NCBI RefSeq assembly: GCF_002954765.1
Contig: NZ_MTPW01000001.1
Location: forward strand, 248,001-312,000
DNA: 64,000 nt
Direction: 5' to 3'
DNA from: Nonlabens arenilitoris
GTDB lineage: Bacteria; Bacteroidota; Bacteroidia; Flavobacteriales; Flavobacteriaceae
Below, piece by piece: positions 46,605 to 56,409 of the stretch. Under the pieces are notes generated by a model. The model was not told the origin of the DNA. It made no database searches and was given only the letters and a program-made list of their open reading frames with translations. The stretch's first letter is position 1, and the number at the start of each line of letters is the position of its first letter. Made by a program: the position numbers and the translations under genes.

Positions 46605-48573
46605 TTTTTGCTATTGCTTTTTTAACTTTTTTAAAGGTCTTTTTATTCACTTCAATTGTCCTACCATTTCTCAACGAAGACAACCAGTCTTTTTCTAGTT
46701 GCTGCTGGTAATCGTTGATCACGGCACCACGCGCTTCTTCTAAAGTTTTTGAAGAAGGCTCTAAGATCTCTTTTACAAGAATTACTTTGTAAAAGCCTGT
46801 TTTTTCATCATAATAGATTGATGACACGCCTTCTTTAACTTCAAAATTTTCTGGTAGGCGATTATAAGTTTCTTCTACAACACCATTAGACATCATCACC
46901 TTAGTACGTCCATCAATATTAAATTGTTTTTTAATATCCTCTTTAGAGGTGCCATTTTTTAATAACTGTTGTACTTCTTTTGCTACCTGTTCTGTAGTAT
47001 TTTGTGTTAAGATAATATCTAATCTACGTTTCCATTGATATTTATCTTTATGTAAGTCATAGTATGCTTGTTGACCTAGTGAATCTTCCTTGGCCTTATT
47101 CCATACTTTGGTTTCTAGTAAATCAAACAATAAAAGGCCTTCTTTATACTCATCATATATAAAAGCAAAGTCTTTATTTTCATTCTCTAGATTTTTGTCA
47201 TAATAGGCTGCTATAGAAGTATCGATAAAATCATAATAGAACTTTTTCACCTTTTCTTCTTTACTACTATAATTAGTAAAATCTTTTTTCTGACGACTCA
47301 TAACGTTTTTATAGAAATCTGCATAGGTAATTTCTTTATCGTTAATAGTAAACATTTTTAAACCAGCTGTTTTGTGAGCAGCATCAAATTGCCAGCTATT
47401 GTTTAATATAGAATCTGTTATCACCGTATTTAAGACAGTAAGCACGTCATCAGATCGTTGTACATTGTATTTTTCTCGCAATCTTTTATTAAATGAATCA
47501 GTAATCTTGCGAGCTCTAGGTGATTTTCTGATTTTTTCTTTTAGGGATGGAGCGAGTTCTTCATAACTACCTACAGGATGTTTTTCTATCAATTTAACGA
47601 TATGCCATCCAAATTTAGATTTAAAAGGAGCTGAGTATGATCCTTTTTCCTTTAAACTAAATGCAATATCTTCAAATACAGATGCATTCAATCCACCTGT
47701 ACCGAATCGATCTAACTTACCACCACGTGAAGCAGAATTCATATCATCAGAGAATTCCCTAGCTAGTTCTTCAAACTTACCAGTCTCTTGTAATTGTTTA
47801 TAAACTTCGTTAATCCGTTTTTCTGCTGTTTTTTCTTGCGCGTCTCTAGCATCAAAAGTCATGATATGCGACACAGTTATCTCTCCTCTAGCTGGTCTAT
47901 CCTCAAAAACCTTAACGATATGATACCCAAAATCAGTTCTAAAAATATCTGAATGTTTTCCCACCTCAGTGTTGAATGCGGCATTCTCAAATGGATATAC
48001 CATTCTAAAAACACTAAACCAGCCCAACTTACCTTCATTACCGGCACTAGGACCTTCACTTTTTGTACGTGCTAATTGAGAAAAGTCTGCTCCATTATCT
48101 AATTCATTTTTAATAGAATTAATTTTATTCCACGCTTTTAATGTGTCTTGTGGTGAATCACCTGGACCTACTTTGACTAGTATGTGACTTGCGTTTACTT
48201 CCCTTTTCTTACGATCATAAGCCTCTCTAACTAAAGATTCTGTCACTTCAGTATCTGTTAAATAAGCTTGAGCTAGACTTTGCCTGTAATTATTAAGCTC
48301 TTTTTTATAGGACTCTTTGTGATCAAGATTCATTTCATACGCCTGTAATAGCTTTAATCTATAGTCTATATAAAGGTCTAAATAATTATCAATATCTTTT
48401 TGAGAATCATCCTGTACGATGTCTAGGTTCTTAAGATAAACTCTCATAAATGTCCCTGCATCATAGGTATTATTATCTATGGTCAGTAATGTTTTATTTT
48501 CTAGTTCTTGAGCGACCGCTATAGAACTTATGAAAAGTAATAGTATCGTAAAAAAACGTTTTATAGAAATCAT
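46597..48573 (-). CDS. periplasmic PPIase with tandem rotamase domains
   Basis: 658 aa, signal peptide at the start. Two PpiC rotamase domains follow (NASHILVKVGPGDSPQDTL with FSQLARTKSEGPSAG and GWFSVFRMVYPFENAAF; then TVSHIMTFDARDAQEKTAE with LAREFSDDMNSASRGGKL). A helical C-terminal half includes long SurA/PpiD-like helices. First gene of the PPIase-lipoprotein-SurA-MoxR-small membrane protein run. Confidence 0.88.
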   Translation of the reverse strand: MISIKRFFTILLLFISSIAVAQELENKTLLTIDNNTYDAGTFMRVYLKNLDIVQDDSQKDIDNYLDLYIDYRLKLLQAYEMNLDHKESYKKELNNYRQSLAQAYLTDTEVTESLVREAYDRKKREVNASHILVKVGPGDSPQDTLKAWNKINSIKNELDNGADFSQLARTKSEGPSAGNEGKLGWFSVFRMVYPFENAAFNTEVGKHSDIFRTDFGYHIVKVFEDRPARGEITVSHIMTFDARDAQEKTAEKRINEVYKQLQETGKFEELAREFSDDMNSASRGGKLDRFGTGGLNASVFEDIAFSLKEKGSYSAPFKSKFGWHIVKLIEKHPVGSYEELAPSLKEKIRKSPRARKITDSFNKRLREKYNVQRSDDVLTVLNTVITDSILNNSWQFDAAHKTAGLKMFTINDKEITYADFYKNVMSRQKKDFTNYSSKEEKVKKFYYDFIDTSIAAYYDKNLENENKDFAFIYDEYKEGLLLFDLLETKVWNKAKEDSLGQQAYYDLHKDKYQWKRRLDIILTQNTTEQVAKEVQQLLKNGTSKEDIKKQFNIDGRTKVMMSNGVVEETYNRLPENFEVKEGVSSIYYDEKTGFYKVILVKEILEPSSKTLEEARGAVINDYQQQLEKDWLSSLRNGRTIEVNKKTFKKVKKAIAKNA

Positions 48574-48731
48574 ATTAATTCTCTTTCAAGGCTAGCAAAA
48601 ATAACCATATTTTAACCCTATACAAAACGCTTCCTTTCTAGAACTAGTATATTGATTTTACTTCTATTTTAATCATACATTCTATAGTAACGATCTAGTT
48701 AGTTATTAAACGCTGTCACGACTTAATTATC

Positions 48732-49190
48732 ATGATAAAAAGTACGCATCAAGTCACTATTCCATTACCTATAAACAAAGTAATGGAACTATTTAAAAAT
48801 CAGGATTATTTTAAAGAGTGGCAAAAAGGATTAGTCAGTTTTAAAAACCTAACACCTCATATAGGTCAACAAGGAAGTAAACGCAGTATGAAAATTAAAG
48901 CTGCTGGCACAACAATAACAATGATTGAAGAGATAACCGCTATAGAATTACCGCACTTATGGGAGGCAACATATAGAACAAATGGTGTACTCAATAAGCA
49001 AAGTAATAAATTCCAAGAAAAACTGATTAAAAATGGGGATGATACACAACTAGTAACCATATGGGATAGCACGGCTACATTCACTTTTACTGGAATGATG
49101 CGCATTATCGCAAAAGGCAGACCACAAATTTTCACTTCTCAAACGCACCAGCATATGGAAGATTTTAAGACCTTTGCAACCTCAATGTAA
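48732..49190 (+). CDS. SRPBCC (START/Bet v1-like) family protein
   Basis: 152 aa. The N-terminal strand STHQVTIPLPINKVMELFKN, a helix-grip layout with the following strands ITMIEEITAIELPHLWEATY and VTIWDSTATFTFTGMMRII, matches SRPBCC ligand-binding domains. The ligand is not predictable. It is 6 bases before the 79-aa gene. Confidence 0.75.
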   Translation: MIKSTHQVTIPLPINKVMELFKNQDYFKEWQKGLVSFKNLTPHIGQQGSKRSMKIKAAGTTITMIEEITAIELPHLWEATYRTNGVLNKQSNKFQEKLIKNGDDTQLVTIWDSTATFTFTGMMRIIAKGRPQIFTSQTHQHMEDFKTFATSM

Positions 49191-49196
49191 ACTCTT

Positions 49197-49436
49197 ATGG
49201 ATAGAAAACTTAAATTAATATGGGACTTTAAAGGTCCTGATGCCCAACGTACTGCCCAGCATCATGTTATCCATTTAGATGAATTCATTGTACGTGACAA
49301 AATAGAATCATTAGGCACTGGAGTAGAAAAAATAAACGATAATCACTTTATCGCATTTATGGGAATTGAAGAAGTAGCCATGCCGCCAGTACGTGATGCG
49401 TTAAAACCACATCGTGGACAATTGTGGATGGTTTAA
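49197..49436 (+). CDS. hypothetical protein, 79 aa
   Basis: Small acidic-basic mixed protein beginning MDRKLKLIWDFKGPDAQRTA, with several His (HHVIHLDEF). Spaced closely with the SRPBCC gene, so probably co-transcribed. I recognise no family. Confidence 0.65.
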   Translation: MDRKLKLIWDFKGPDAQRTAQHHVIHLDEFIVRDKIESLGTGVEKINDNHFIAFMGIEEVAMPPVRDALKPHRGQLWMV

Positions 49437-49439
49437 TAC

Positions 49440-49453
49440 GCTTTCGCGAAAGC
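49440..49453. repeat. GCTTTCGCGAAAGC palindrome, copy 8
   Basis: Exact copy 3 bases after the stop of the 79-aa gene, with symmetry extended to ATACGC...GCGTAT. It could also act as a transcription stop for that transcript; no T run follows. Confidence 0.9.
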
Positions 49454-49548
49454 GTATTCTATAAAACAAGCGGTATTTAATGATCTAGACACTATTCTAC
49501 TTTATAAATGATTATATATTGCTTAATTTTAAGTACTAAATTATCGCC

Positions 49549-49884
49549 ATGGAAACGAATCATTTGAACTGGACCAGAAACGAGTTTCAAACTTACCTTT
49601 TACTCTACTGTGCAAGCGCAGACTTATCTCAAGGAGCAGAGGAATTACATTTCATAAAAGAACATGTGGCAAAATCTGATTTTAGAACTATCCACAAAGT
49701 CTTTAATAACGATACAGATTACCAAAGCCTTAAAAGAATTCAAGAGTATGTTAAACACCATAATTTAACTAATCAAGAACTGACAGAAACCTTCAGAGAG
49801 GTTAGAATCCTTTTTAAAATAGATGGTGAATTTGACGCTATGGAAAAGCACTTGTTAAACATGCTTAAATCTATACTGAACTAA
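49549..49884 (+). CDS. TerB-like helical protein
   Basis: 111 aa, helical, with FQTYLLLYCASADLSQGAEE and an acidic end FKIDGEFDAMEKHLLNML. It matches the shape of the TerB-like protein at 8849 but sequence identity is low. The stop overlaps the next start (TAATG), so it is coupled to the oxidoreductase. Confidence 0.6.
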   Translation: METNHLNWTRNEFQTYLLLYCASADLSQGAEELHFIKEHVAKSDFRTIHKVFNNDTDYQSLKRIQEYVKHHNLTNQELTETFREVRILFKIDGEFDAMEKHLLNMLKSILN

Positions 49885-51260
49885 TGGATTTTTCTCTTTT
49901 TGAAAGTGTATTAGAGGAGTCACAAATAATAAGTGGTGACGGACTTAAGGTGCGTTATCATCATATATGGCACATGGACCAGCCTTTAAAAGCCCTATGT
50001 TTATTATTACCAGAGACGACCGAAGAAGTAAGTAATATCATGAAAATCTGTTATGAAAACGATCTACCTGTAGTTGTACATGGTGGTTTAACTAATCTTG
50101 TAGGCAGCACAGAAACTGATGGTCATGAGGTCGTTATTTCAACAGAACGTTTAAATAATATTGAAGAGATCGATACCTCTAGTAGAACCATGACGGTACA
50201 GGCTGGTGTGATACTAGAGAATATCCACGAGGCCGCTGCCAGTGCTGACCTTTTATTCCCTCTCAATTTTGGGGCAAGAGGTAGCGCACAAATAGGAGGA
50301 ATCATATCTACAAATGCTGGCGGATTAAGGGTTCTTAAATACGGTATGACTAGACAGTTGATTCTAGGCCTAGAAGCTGTCATGGCAGACGGTAGCATCA
50401 TCTCTTCTATGAAAAAAATTATAAAAGACAATAGCGCCTATGATGTTAAACAGCTTTTCATAGGCTCAGAAGGTACTTTAGGAATTGTTACAAAAGCCAT
50501 TTTAAAATTAGAAGAAGCACCTAATAGTAGGAATGCCGCTTACATAGGATTCAATGATTACCATAAGGTGGTTACCTTCCTTAAATACATGGATAGTAAT
50601 CTAGCTGGTAAATTAAGTGGTTTTGAGCTTATATGGCGCAATAGTTATGTGCAAATGACTAGTGTGAGTGATGCTGTAAGACCACCTTTACCATATGAAT
50701 ATAACTATTATGTACTTATAGAAGCTCTAGGAAGTCATCCACAAAATGATCAAATAGAATTTCAGGTATTACTAGAGAATGCCATTGAAAAGGAGCAAGT
50801 ACTGGATGCTGTAATGGCACAATCACCTAGTGATGTTGAATGGTTTTTTAGAATCAGAGAAGACGTTAATAATTTAGTCGATTTCATGAAACACGACCAG
50901 CATTTTGACATTAGTCTACCTATACCATTGATAGGACAATACATTGCTGATCGCTATAAATCGCTCTCACAAATAGAAGGTGTTGAACAGGTTTTTGCCT
51001 TTGGCCATGTGGCAGATGGTAATATTCATTTTATGGTAGGAAAAACAAATTTAAGTCCTGAATTAAAAAAGCAAATTGACCATTGCATCTATGATGGACT
51101 TAAAGAAATGGGTGGATCTGTAAGTGCTGAACATGGTATAGGAACCCATAAAAAGGATTATTTAAAACTATGCCGCAGTATAGAAGAAATAACTTTAATG
51201 AAATCCATTAAATCGATTATGGATCCTAAATCTTTATTAAATCCAGGTAAAATATTTTAG
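49884..51260 (+). CDS. FAD-linked oxidoreductase, GlcD/D-2-hydroxyglutarate dehydrogenase type
   Basis: 458 aa. FAD-binding PCMH domain (PVVVHGGLTNLVGSTETDG, LNFGARGSAQIGGIISTNAGG), and a C-terminal FAD-oxidase domain with DGNIHFMVG and SAEHGIGTHKKDYL, whose His residues are the usual metal/substrate contacts. It oxidises 2-hydroxyacids such as glycolate, D-lactate or D-2-hydroxyglutarate; the exact substrate is not clear. The 3' end overlaps the convergent membrane gene by 4 bases. Confidence 0.85.
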   Translation: MDFSLFESVLEESQIISGDGLKVRYHHIWHMDQPLKALCLLLPETTEEVSNIMKICYENDLPVVVHGGLTNLVGSTETDGHEVVISTERLNNIEEIDTSSRTMTVQAGVILENIHEAAASADLLFPLNFGARGSAQIGGIISTNAGGLRVLKYGMTRQLILGLEAVMADGSIISSMKKIIKDNSAYDVKQLFIGSEGTLGIVTKAILKLEEAPNSRNAAYIGFNDYHKVVTFLKYMDSNLAGKLSGFELIWRNSYVQMTSVSDAVRPPLPYEYNYYVLIEALGSHPQNDQIEFQVLLENAIEKEQVLDAVMAQSPSDVEWFFRIREDVNNLVDFMKHDQHFDISLPIPLIGQYIADRYKSLSQIEGVEQVFAFGHVADGNIHFMVGKTNLSPELKKQIDHCIYDGLKEMGGSVSAEHGIGTHKKDYLKLCRSIEEITLMKSIKSIMDPKSLLNPGKIF

Positions 51261-51988
51261 TCTACATAATTGTTAATAGCATCCTCATTAGTTTCTATGT
51301 AACAAAAACGCGTTAAAATATAAAGCCCAAATAAGTAACTACCTCTTTCTATAAAATAAAACCTTAAAGGAAACAATTCATAATAATAAGCTACCATCGC
51401 AGCAAAATCTGCAAACACAAACGCAAAGGTCGCGTACATAAGGTATGCAGAATTGAAAGTACTCCTAGTCGCATTTGAAAAGCCTACTAGTAAACATGTA
51501 GTCATACCTATTATACCAGTAAGTAAGATCAAAACATATTCTAAATTTGAGTCTATCCTTTCTTCAAAATTCTGGACGTTATAGAAATGAAAACCAATGT
51601 GTATCAAATAAATAAACAGGTAGGTCACATACTCATATCGCTTTATGAGATCCCATTGCACATTTTTCACAACCCAGAATATGATTACCGAATAAGTTAA
51701 AATACTGGATGTAAGAAATAAACTCTTACCATATGTAAAATCATAATAATAGAATCCTATGCTAGACAATAATTGTAATACATATATAATATACAACCAT
51801 TTACTATAATGACCTATTACAATAAAGAAATACAAAGCTACTGCTAGAGTAGATAGGACACGAGCTAATCTTATATATTCTATATCACCTAGTAAGACAA
51901 TGACTATATTAAATACTATAAATATAGCACTAAGTATAAGCATCTGATTCCTAACGGCTAAATACCTGAACCATTTAAATAGAAACAT
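51257..51988 (-). CDS. integral membrane protein, unknown (distantly YhhN-like)
   Basis: 243 aa with about eight hydrophobic segments. The order, a DFAAMVAYYYELF acidic helix and a final helix with LYILTRFCYIE, vaguely recalls YhhN/TMEM86 lysoplasmalogenase-like proteins, but the typical residues are not certain. No partner gene. I treat it as unknown. Confidence 0.6.
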   Translation of the reverse strand: MFLFKWFRYLAVRNQMLILSAIFIVFNIVIVLLGDIEYIRLARVLSTLAVALYFFIVIGHYSKWLYIIYVLQLLSSIGFYYYDFTYGKSLFLTSSILTYSVIIFWVVKNVQWDLIKRYEYVTYLFIYLIHIGFHFYNVQNFEERIDSNLEYVLILLTGIIGMTTCLLVGFSNATRSTFNSAYLMYATFAFVFADFAAMVAYYYELFPLRFYFIERGSYLFGLYILTRFCYIETNEDAINNYVD

Positions 51989-52143
51989 AAACTTACATTT
52001 TTGTTATTAGAGACTCAGATAGCAACCTCATGTATCAATAATTTAATGCTTGGGATTATCTAAATATCGGTAAAAAATCTCCTAAGTCCTATTGGTCGTA
52101 AGAAATTGAGTTTAATTAAATATTATTTAATGATTAAATGCTA

Positions 52144-54486
52144 TTATCTAAGCAATGTAAAATGCCCCTTATGCACTAAACCGTTCTCACGTTCCACAAT
52201 GAACCAATAATCACTAGATGGCAGTAGCGCACCATTATAAGTGCCATCCCATCCTATCCCGTCAGCATTAATTTGTTTAAGTAGTTTGCCGTATCTATCA
52301 TAGATATACACTTTACTATCAGGCTCATATCTACTATTGATGATCTGCCAGTAGTCGTGAAAACCATCACCATTAGGAGTAAAAAAACGTGGATAATACA
52401 ACATTGCTACAGACTGACTAACTGTTGAACAGCCGTTAAGGTCACGGACAAATATGGTATATTGATCAATAGTTAAACGTGTAAACACATTTGAACTTTG
52501 ATAATTAATGCCATCTATTGAGTATTCAAAATCTCCAATACCATTTACCTCTACCGTAATTGAATTGTTAGTAAGAGACCAATCTTCAACGATGACGTCG
52601 TTGATTTGCACACTTGTGGCTATTACATCAAATGAAAAGTTAGTTTCACATCTAGTATTCCCTTGAATATTAGTAACAATTAAGCTATACGTATCTATGG
52701 TATTAATTGTAATTGACGCGGTAGTCTCACCAGTAGACCATAAATATTCATCAAATCCATTTCCAGCATTAATAGTTAAAGGCTGATTTTCACAAAGAAA
52801 ATATTCAGTATCAAGAGATAATTGTGGACTTTCTAATAATTGAAGCTCAAAAGATGTCGTATCAAAACATGCATCGCTATCCACTACACTCACACGAGCT
52901 ATAATTTGTTGATTATTTGAAGTATTGATATAATTTGTCGGACTATTGATAGGTAAGTTATTATTTAAATCTGTCAGCGATTCAAAATAATCAACACGTA
53001 ACCCATTAGGACCTTGGCCATTTAAAATACCAACCGTTTGCATTGTAAGATCAAAGGATTCAATTCCATTTGCATCTATATCGCATCGTATAAGATCGTT
53101 TACATTATTTGCAACAGGTGTATTAAAAATGGTTACTACACGACTTTCTATGAATAATTGTCCAGTCACAGCCTCTGTGACATTTAAAGTGACATTGTAA
53201 TCACCTGCAGCAGCATAAACATGTGTAGGGTTCTCAAGATTTGAAGATGTACCATCGCCAAAATCCCACGTAATTGATGAGTAATTTTGAGATAAATTTG
53301 CCGTAAATTGAGATACATCGCCCAAACAAATATGGTCTACGATAAATCCTATATCAAAGTATGACTGAACAAAAGGTGGTAATCCTAATCGAGATAATCT
53401 ATTATTCAATGTTACACCATTAGAAGAATATCCAGCTAAAACACCAGCTTCATCTGGGTTATTGATAACTCCTAACCTATCATATCCATCTTGGGCTATA
53501 TAAATTCTTCCATCTGCTGCTAATTGTAGAGAGTTATTAGAACCAGTAACAGTATTAGAAGATTGTGAACCTAGAGCAACCTTAGAATTATCCACATCTA
53601 CAGCATTAAAATTCAATAAATCAAATTGATACACACCTTCAAAACTTTCAGTAACATACAGGTACCTACTACGTGGGCTAAACTCTACTCCATAAATTTT
53701 TGAGCTATTATTCCCCATATTTGTACTGAAAGATGTAATTTGAAAAGGGTTACTCAACTGACCTGATGTCGCATCAAAATCTAAAAGTTCTAAAATCTCA
53801 GATTCATTATAAATGACTGCTAGTTTAGTACCGTCAGGTGATGCCTTCATTTGACCTATAGTGTCTGCTAAAACCGTCACGTTATTCCCTACTGCACTCA
53901 CCACAGGAATAGTATTTATACCATTAACACCTACTAAATATGACGTAAATTCATTAGAATCGTATTTATGAGCTATAACCCATACATCAGTACCGTTTGA
54001 ATGACTGACAGCCGTAATCTTTTCTGTTGTAGGGTCATGAAGTAAAATGTTTTTATCAGCAGTCACTGCTCCTAGACCATTGTCCAAAGATATATCAACA
54101 ATACTGTATCTAAGACCACCAGGCGCTGCAAGGGATTGCAAGGTGAAAATATAGTAAAGGTTTTGATTACCTGGATGTGGAACTATCAAGCCCGATTGAG
54201 TACTAGAAGAATTACCTTGTAATTGTGAACCATTAGGCATCACTACATGATTTCTATTATAAACACTTCTTCCATCTGTATAAAATCTAAGATTTCCCTG
54301 TGAGTCCGATATTGCAGCACAACCTTCAGCAGTATTTAAATTCCCGTTAGTTAAAGCCACAGGAATACCACTGTTAAATGATAATCCTGCGTTCTCCCCA
54401 AAATACCAATTACTCGCTTCTCCTTGACCATTTAAAAATTTAAAAACAAATAGTAATAAGAATATATGTAAGTAATATGATTTCAA
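52144..54486 (-). CDS. secreted protein with PKD domain and CHU_C (T9SS type B) sorting domain
   Basis: 780 aa. Signal peptide, then a beta-propeller-like region with repeated SPRSRYLYVTESFEGVYQFD-type blades (about 30-370), a PKD domain (DVSQFTANLSQNYSSITWDF ... SNLENPTHVYAAAGDYNVTL), Ig-like repeats, and a C-terminal gliding-motility-associated domain (FFTPNGDGFHDYWQI ... VYIYDRYGKLL ... GWDGTYNGALLPSSDYWF). It should be exported by the type IX system and attached to the surface. Confidence 0.88.
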   Translation of the reverse strand: MKSYYLHIFLLLFVFKFLNGQGEASNWYFGENAGLSFNSGIPVALTNGNLNTAEGCAAISDSQGNLRFYTDGRSVYNRNHVVMPNGSQLQGNSSSTQSGLIVPHPGNQNLYYIFTLQSLAAPGGLRYSIVDISLDNGLGAVTADKNILLHDPTTEKITAVSHSNGTDVWVIAHKYDSNEFTSYLVGVNGINTIPVVSAVGNNVTVLADTIGQMKASPDGTKLAVIYNESEILELLDFDATSGQLSNPFQITSFSTNMGNNSSKIYGVEFSPRSRYLYVTESFEGVYQFDLLNFNAVDVDNSKVALGSQSSNTVTGSNNSLQLAADGRIYIAQDGYDRLGVINNPDEAGVLAGYSSNGVTLNNRLSRLGLPPFVQSYFDIGFIVDHICLGDVSQFTANLSQNYSSITWDFGDGTSSNLENPTHVYAAAGDYNVTLNVTEAVTGQLFIESRVVTIFNTPVANNVNDLIRCDIDANGIESFDLTMQTVGILNGQGPNGLRVDYFESLTDLNNNLPINSPTNYINTSNNQQIIARVSVVDSDACFDTTSFELQLLESPQLSLDTEYFLCENQPLTINAGNGFDEYLWSTGETTASITINTIDTYSLIVTNIQGNTRCETNFSFDVIATSVQINDVIVEDWSLTNNSITVEVNGIGDFEYSIDGINYQSSNVFTRLTIDQYTIFVRDLNGCSTVSQSVAMLYYPRFFTPNGDGFHDYWQIINSRYEPDSKVYIYDRYGKLLKQINADGIGWDGTYNGALLPSSDYWFIVERENGLVHKGHFTLLR

Positions 54487-54515
54487 ACTCAGGATATTTT
54501 AGATATGCAATTTAA

Positions 54516-54549
54516 TTGGTAATTCGCTTTCGCGAAAGCGAATTACCAA
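54516..54549. repeat. 34-bp perfect palindrome with GCTTTCGCGAAAGC core (copy 9)
   Basis: The 17-base half TTGGTAATTCGCTTTCG is mirrored exactly. The recurrent core is at 54526-54539. It lies 30 bases upstream of the CHU_C gene start, between it and the terminator of the next gene, so it could be a site for a dimeric regulator or part of the general palindrome family. Confidence 0.85.
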
Positions 54550-54562
54550 AAACCTAGAAGCA

Positions 54563-54596
54563 TAAAAAAAAGACCACCTTAGGAGGTGGCCTTTTT
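54563..54596 (-). terminator. terminator after T9SS type A gene
   Basis: CCACCT/AGGTGG stem with outer AAA-G/C-TTT pairs and one mismatch, A run on the left and T run on the right. 23 bases past the stop of the gene at 54619 on the minus strand. Confidence 0.7.
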
Positions 54597-54618
54597 AAAA
54601 TTAAAATTTGGCTAAATT

Positions 54619-55929
54619 TTAGTCTTTTGATAATTTTATATTTTGAATACCATCAATTGATGAGACCTTTGCAATATACATTCCTTGAGAAAGACTTGTT
54701 GCATCTAAACTAACAGAAGTAGCATTACCATCATGCTGATTTAAAACTAATTTACCAGTCAAATCATATACTTCTATAGTATCAATTTGGTTATTAGCAG
54801 ATTGAATAGTCCAACTATTTTGTGTTGGATTAGGAAATGCATTAAAAACATTTAACTTAAATGAATCTGAACTAAGCGTTTGTTGAGAGAAATAAATATT
54901 ATCAACATAAATAAAATCAGACTGTAGATTACTTGAAGCATCTATTTTCCATTGAAAAAAGTTAGCCTTAGAAAAACCACCGGTTCCACCTGTGCTTCTA
55001 GGGGCAGTATTCTCAAAATAAGATAAAGGTATTTCCACATGCGTCCATGCTTCCGTTACGATAGCTTCTTGTGGAGCGGCACCGCCTATTTCATACCAGT
55101 ATTCAACTACAGCACCGTTGTTATCAATGATATAAAATCTAAGTTCTGTAGACATATTATCTGCCCAATAATCAAACTGTAAAAAATTATATGCTGTTAT
55201 ATCAACAACACCATTTTTACCTTCGCCATAACCGGCAGCAGCAAGATTGAATTTAAAGGTATTATTAACTCCTGAGGTACCTAAATCTACAATATTAGAC
55301 TGACCAAAATTGTAGTCGCGAGTCCAGAAGTTAGTGTAACCACCAGTATCTGTAAAAATAGATAAAACTTCTGCAGCAGGTGCTGAAGGATTTGGAGCAG
55401 CAGTCGCAGGAATAGGATCAACTGGTATCATCGCACCATTAGGCCCAGTAATATCATCAATATAATAAGTTCCTGTAGCTGTATTACCAGGTGTTGAATC
55501 TGTAAATATTACAATAGTTGGATATTCATTTCCTAGACCAGCTCCAAAATCAATATTAACAGTTTGCCATCCCATCATATCAGTGGTAAAAGTCAACTCA
55601 GTCGCTCCCGATGATCCTCCTTCAAATTTCAAAAGGTGAGTTCTCAAAGTAGCATCTGGCGCCCATATTCTCATAGATATAATGTTAGTGGCATCATTAG
55701 ATAAATCAACAAAAGTATCTAATCCCATAGCTGCTCCATCAAAATCAACTCCTGCACCTATCATTTCAAGAACTTGATTAGTTGGATCTGTAGGATCTAC
55801 AACGACACTTGCTACTGTTCCATTAAAAGCACCAAAGTTGTCATCTTCTGGCACTTCAAAATCTAAAGGTAATGACTGTGAAAATCCTGCTATTGAAAAC
55901 AAGAAAAGCAATAAAGTAATTTTTTTCAT
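54619..55929 (-). CDS. secreted CBM-type protein with T9SS type A sorting domain
   Basis: 436 aa. Signal peptide ending AGFSQS. Two beta-sandwich-like regions (residues ~20-155, AAEVLSIF ... SQQTL 185-350) resemble carbohydrate-binding modules: aromatic/Asn pattern, YFDN/YVDNIYF. The final ~75 residues (FNAFPNPTQNSWTIQSANNQ ... IEVYDLTGKLVLNQ ... YIAKVSSIDGIQNIKLSKD) form a Por-type sorting domain. It is probably secreted and binds the polysaccharide processed by the neighbouring GH16. Confidence 0.85.
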   Translation of the reverse strand: MKKITLLLFLFSIAGFSQSLPLDFEVPEDDNFGAFNGTVASVVVDPTDPTNQVLEMIGAGVDFDGAAMGLDTFVDLSNDATNIISMRIWAPDATLRTHLLKFEGGSSGATELTFTTDMMGWQTVNIDFGAGLGNEYPTIVIFTDSTPGNTATGTYYIDDITGPNGAMIPVDPIPATAAPNPSAPAAEVLSIFTDTGGYTNFWTRDYNFGQSNIVDLGTSGVNNTFKFNLAAAGYGEGKNGVVDITAYNFLQFDYWADNMSTELRFYIIDNNGAVVEYWYEIGGAAPQEAIVTEAWTHVEIPLSYFENTAPRSTGGTGGFSKANFFQWKIDASSNLQSDFIYVDNIYFSQQTLSSDSFKLNVFNAFPNPTQNSWTIQSANNQIDTIEVYDLTGKLVLNQHDGNATSVSLDATSLSQGMYIAKVSSIDGIQNIKLSKD

Positions 55930-56409
55930 TTAGTTATTTTTTAATGTTTAATTCGATAATTTAAATCTAGAACAATAACGATGTAGTTATCTCTATTAGA
56001 CCTATACAAAAAATCATCAATTAAAATTTTTATCAACTTTTATGAGCGCTTATTATAACTTACTGACTTTATGATGATTACAATTTCTACAACGTTTTCG
56101 AATAGATAAATATTCAACCTAAAAAAGAAACATGTTGTGGTAATGATGTGAAAAAAGTAGAGAATATCAAAGAGCCAAAACTCACATAATCTGACATTTA
56201 AAATACATTCTTACCACAGATAGATATTTTGTTATTGATAAATTCTACATATGATTGCATTCAATAGTGCACTAACGATACCTCTATATAAGACTACTTT
56301 TTTATATTTATTTAGTTATTAACCATTGATATATAATGTAGCTATCATTAAATAGAATAAAAAAAATGGTTCCCTAAGGAACCATTTAACAACATAAATA
56401 ATCATCTAA
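55930..56409. other. intergenic region upstream of the T9SS gene
   Basis: 480 AT-rich bases holding the promoter region of the minus-strand gene at 54619 and the terminator of the GH16 gene. I see no ORF or RNA gene. AT-rich runs with no repeats. Confidence 0.5.
56357..56388 (-). terminator. terminator of the GH16/PUL transcript
   Basis: AAATGGTTCC-CTAA-GGAACCATTT (56364-56387); reading the minus strand a run of T follows. 22 bases after the GH16 stop. Confidence 0.85.
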
